Below, one piece after another: positions 60,961 to 64,000 of a DNA stretch of 64,000 nucleotides (position 1 is the stretch's first letter; the number at the start of each line of letters is the position of its first letter). Source of the DNA: Chamaecyparis obtusa (Eukaryota; Streptophyta; Pinopsida; Cupressales; Cupressaceae). The notes beneath the pieces are model-generated. The model ran no database searches. It worked only from the letters and a program-made list of their open reading frames with translations, and was not told where the DNA came from. Location of the stretch: contig BSBK01001299.1 of NCBI GenBank assembly GCA_027943335.1, positions 158,390 through 222,389 on the forward strand. Reading direction: 5' to 3'. Made by a program: the position numbers and the translations under genes.

Positions 60961-63900
60961 TAGGTTACATTAATTGATACTAGTATGTCTTAAGGGTTCT
61001 TGCAGGCAACGATGGGTTCACATATGTATTAACAGAAGCTAAATCTACCATTTTGAGGTGTTCACCTAAATCTGCATTTTTGCCTAAGCGTCAAATCACT
61101 GTAGCAGGCCTTGTTTGTATTTGAATATCTCATGTCCTGTTAGGTTTCATGGCCCACCACTTTGGGAATGCTTATAATGTATATCTGATAGCTTATGTTC
61201 CAAAGCTCAATCCATTTCGTGTCCGTTTGATTATTTTTTGGATCCCTCAAACTTGGCTTCCCAGATTTGTCCTATTTCTCTAATCTGCCCGGATTTCTGG
61301 AAGGGCCTGTTTGACTAGTTATATCTCTGACCCAGTTGACCCTATTGAAAAAATTCCTTTTGTACTATTTTCCAGTGGTCAAATAATCCTTGTGTTTCAG
61401 TTTACAGGCCATGACAAATCCATTTGCCCAATTTTCCAATCTCATTCCGTTTGCAGTTTCTAACATTTTAATGAAGATCAGTTGCACAGTTTAGTCGGAG
61501 GCCCTATTCGGATAAGTGCATTAAGCGCCCTGTGATTGATCAAGATGTATCAGTTGTTGCATCATGTTGTAGGCATGGGAATAAGTCATCTTGCCAATTT
61601 TCAGCCTCCCATGTGCCCGTTTGACGTGTTTGCCAGGGCCATTCAATTTGCAGATTGCTAGGTTTTTTCAGCAGTGCACAGTTCAGTTTTGTGAGTGGCT
61701 CACTTTGAGATCTTGCCATTTGTGCCCAGATCAAGGTCAAGCATAATTGAAGGTTGATCCATAATGTAGACATGAAGGTGATTCACCTTGATAAGTTTTA
61801 GACTATGACGAATCTATTGGACCTATTTGCTCATTCAGTTCCGGATGCAACTTTTACAACTTCACTATGTTTCGGTTCAGAATATTCTAAGTGGTCGTTT
61901 TATGGGACTAATAATTGATAACCGGTTGATCATTTTGGGAATCCGATTAAAGCCTTGTTTTCTATTTGTCAGAGAGAATCTTCTTCCAGAGTTTCAAACT
62001 ATGAGGTTTCCATTTGATCCGTTTTCAAGGCCAGTAAAAAGGCGTTCAAGATTGATAGAAAGTGCGGATGGAATAATTCTATAAAGTAGTCATTTTCAGA
62101 AATTCATATCTTTTGAACGAATGATCATCTCCAATTAAAGGTTGCTTTGTTTCGATCGTTGCATATGAATTTTCTTCCATATTCAGTTGTTCTCCCTCAG
62201 CTCATCGTTTGATTTTTTTCATTCAGTTCCTTCCAGGGCAATCGGCAGTGATTTTCAGTTTGTGTTTGTCAGTGGTTTTAAGCAAGCATTTTCAAGTTTT
62301 AATGTCTTCTACCTCATTTATTTTTTGGCGAAACCCTTTGGCAGGATCATTGTCTTTGGTACAAGGTTCGTGTCCGCCAAGTTTCAGCATTTAGCATTAT
62401 GTTTTGATCAATGTTTTAATGGCATGACTGAGGGTGTTTTGTTAAGATTTGGTGACCGACGAAGTATTGAAAATTGAAGTTTTTAATTATCCGGTTGTTC
62501 GGATTGGATCCAGTTGTTGTCGCCAGTCGTTCTGGATTGTTTTCAGGACCGGTTGTTTGAGTTCAAAATTTTTTTAGGCCGGACCCGCTTGGGGCCCGAC
62601 CTACCTCATTATTTTGGAAACAGCGTGAAAGATTTAAATGAAATACAAACTGACATGCATAACAAAATATGGATTCATGGCGAATAGTGTTGAATCATTT
62701 TGATAAAAAACTCTTGAGGATATAAGGAGTGAAATAATAAGTTGGCCATTGAGAATTATGTCAAGATTTCAAAATCTTTCAAGCCAGGCTACAAATACCA
62801 AATAAGGATTGCAAGTGAAAGTGTTGGCTACACTCGTGTTTGAAGAAGTCTATGCATATTTTATGTTTAGAGGTGCTATTTTCTTTGTCTTAAGTTTAAA
62901 TAAGAGAGACCAATTTTTGAAATAAAGGAGTTGCCTACAAGTTTTGGGGGCACTTGGCATTTGGTTTGCCTACAAAACTTCGTAGGGGTGCAGGAGCCTT
63001 TATGGCATGCATAGCCTTCCCTTTATGCTACGTAGGCCTCCATCTTAGAATGGTGCTCCAAACAATTTTGGTGTGTGCTGTTTCCATCTTCCTCACACAT
63101 CATTCAAAGTAGATGCTCCACGCACCAAGGATGTACAGGGTAGAATGGCTGCCAGCGTATGGTGAAGGGGAATGATGAAACAAGGGAGTGAAGGATGCAT
63201 ATTTGAGGAGGCTCCCACATCAAATAGACCAATGGAAATGAAGAGTGCACATATCAATTTGGGGGGTGTGTGTGATGTCTCATGTGCAACACCAATCATT
63301 AGTTTGAGGGGCTTGGATGAGTCCCTTGGAACTATGTGAGTTCCCAACAAGATCCAAAACCATAAAGAGGCATGGGCTACAGGCAATCTCCAAAATTAGA
63401 GACAAGTGCGCTCCTTATCCCTCATGCACTTGGGTGTGTTGCATTGTTCAGTATGCACACATTAATATGAGGGCTACCAATTCAAACATGTGCATGCCTT
63501 GCAAAGGCTAAGGAAGGTGTATGCCCAGTAGGGAAGTGGAATTGGGAGGCTTTGCGTGAGCATTAGTGGAAGGATTGTGTAAGCTCCCTGTTTGGTTTCT
63601 ATTTGTAGCATAAATGGAAAGAGAGGAGCTGCATATGTGGGGGGCCAGATCTAGGCACACAAAAGAAAGGGGAAGCAGCCTGTGTAGGTATTGAGAGCAT
63701 CACCATTTTTCTGCTCATGCACTATGATTGAGTGTTTATGCACCATTTAGAGGCATTTGGAGTGGTCTTTGGCCATGGTAAAATGCAAGTCAAAGGTGCC
63801 AAACAAGGGGGCTGTGAACTTCTGAATAGAGGTGTGTTGTTACGCAAAGCATTGCATAATAATACACCAGCGCAAGACATAGCACCGTCAGAGAATCGCA

Positions 63901-64000
63901 TGCGGAGCGGCTGGAATGGGCCTGTGTACATAAAACCTTTTATCCCACATTTGTCACATTTTTCTTTCAAAGGGTGTTTAGAACAAGCAACACTCACTCA
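60961..64000. other. Unassigned right end of the window
   Basis: 61000-62620 is unique-looking DNA of balanced composition with open frames of 60-96 codons on both strands and no motif I recognise; it could be the untranslated internal part of a retroelement. 62905-62985 repeats 'ttgcctacaa.tttt' twice. 63000-64000 is GC-richer, with a 91-codon minus-strand frame at 63722-63997 that starts MSVACSKHPLKEKCDKCG and has a CxxC pair; I cannot assign it. Confidence 0.4.

Noticed and set aside
61540..62477. Several frames of 60-96 codons on both strands
   Set aside because: No motif and no consistent frame across the region; compatible with chance in balanced-composition DNA.

Overview
The window reads as nuclear DNA from a repeat-dominated seed plant. 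No intact cellular gene is visible. Nearly everything that can be named is a plant-type transposable element: Ty1/copia-type and Ty3/gypsy LTR elements, a MULE with a SWIM zinc finger, an L1-like LINE and plant mobile domain (PMD) genes. Large scale nesting, old decayed insertions, degenerate TTTAGGG-type tracts and long low-complexity arrays suggest a giant genome such as a conifer, but that last step is inference.

Layout. 1-1541 is the 5' end of a minus-strand Ty1/copia element (LTR, primer-binding site, start of gag). 1884-2632 holds a decayed antisense PMD gene. 3695-3851 is a cluster of small CTTC/GAAG hairpins upstream of a four-exon, stop-ridden DDE-type transposase gene (4102-7251, plus strand). 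From 7382 to 58523 lies one minus-strand LTR element, called E1 here, closed by the 5-bp target duplication CCTAT. E1 itself is only about 7.2 kb; two later insertions swell it to 51 kb. E2 (11570-28400, plus strand, duplication GTAGC) is a 16.8-kb Tat-lineage Ty3/gypsy element sitting inside E1's coding region. It has 0.91-kb LTRs, gag-protease-RT-two RNase H-integrase in order, a 0.45-kb AT microsatellite and an antisense PMD gene. E3 (31128-58235, duplication AAGTG) is a 27-kb insertion inside E1's 5' LTR. Its ends are TG...CA but no LTR pair could be found. E3 carries a MULE transposase gene, two oppositely oriented telomere-like tracts, a ~185-bp repeat array, a palindromic minisatellite, a fragment of a DRM-type DNA methyltransferase, an internally deleted LINE, and a cytochrome P450 fragment. 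58850-60960 is a second minisatellite field sharing words with the one in E3. 60961-64000 is unassigned.

How the parts relate. E1 has LTRs, PBS and PPT but no protease, RT or integrase, so it would have depended on another element. The copia element at the left edge has a related LTR layout and is a candidate helper family. E2 would have encoded its own replication proteins, but its polyprotein now has many stops and at least two frameshifts. A repeated short motif built on TATCGCAC and the palindrome AGTATCATGCGATACT occurs in E2's sense leader and, inverted, in the putative first intron of its antisense PMD gene. The hairpins at 3.7 kb use the same core. This is the most unusual signal in the window.

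All gene calls come from reading translations and motifs by eye; no database search was run.
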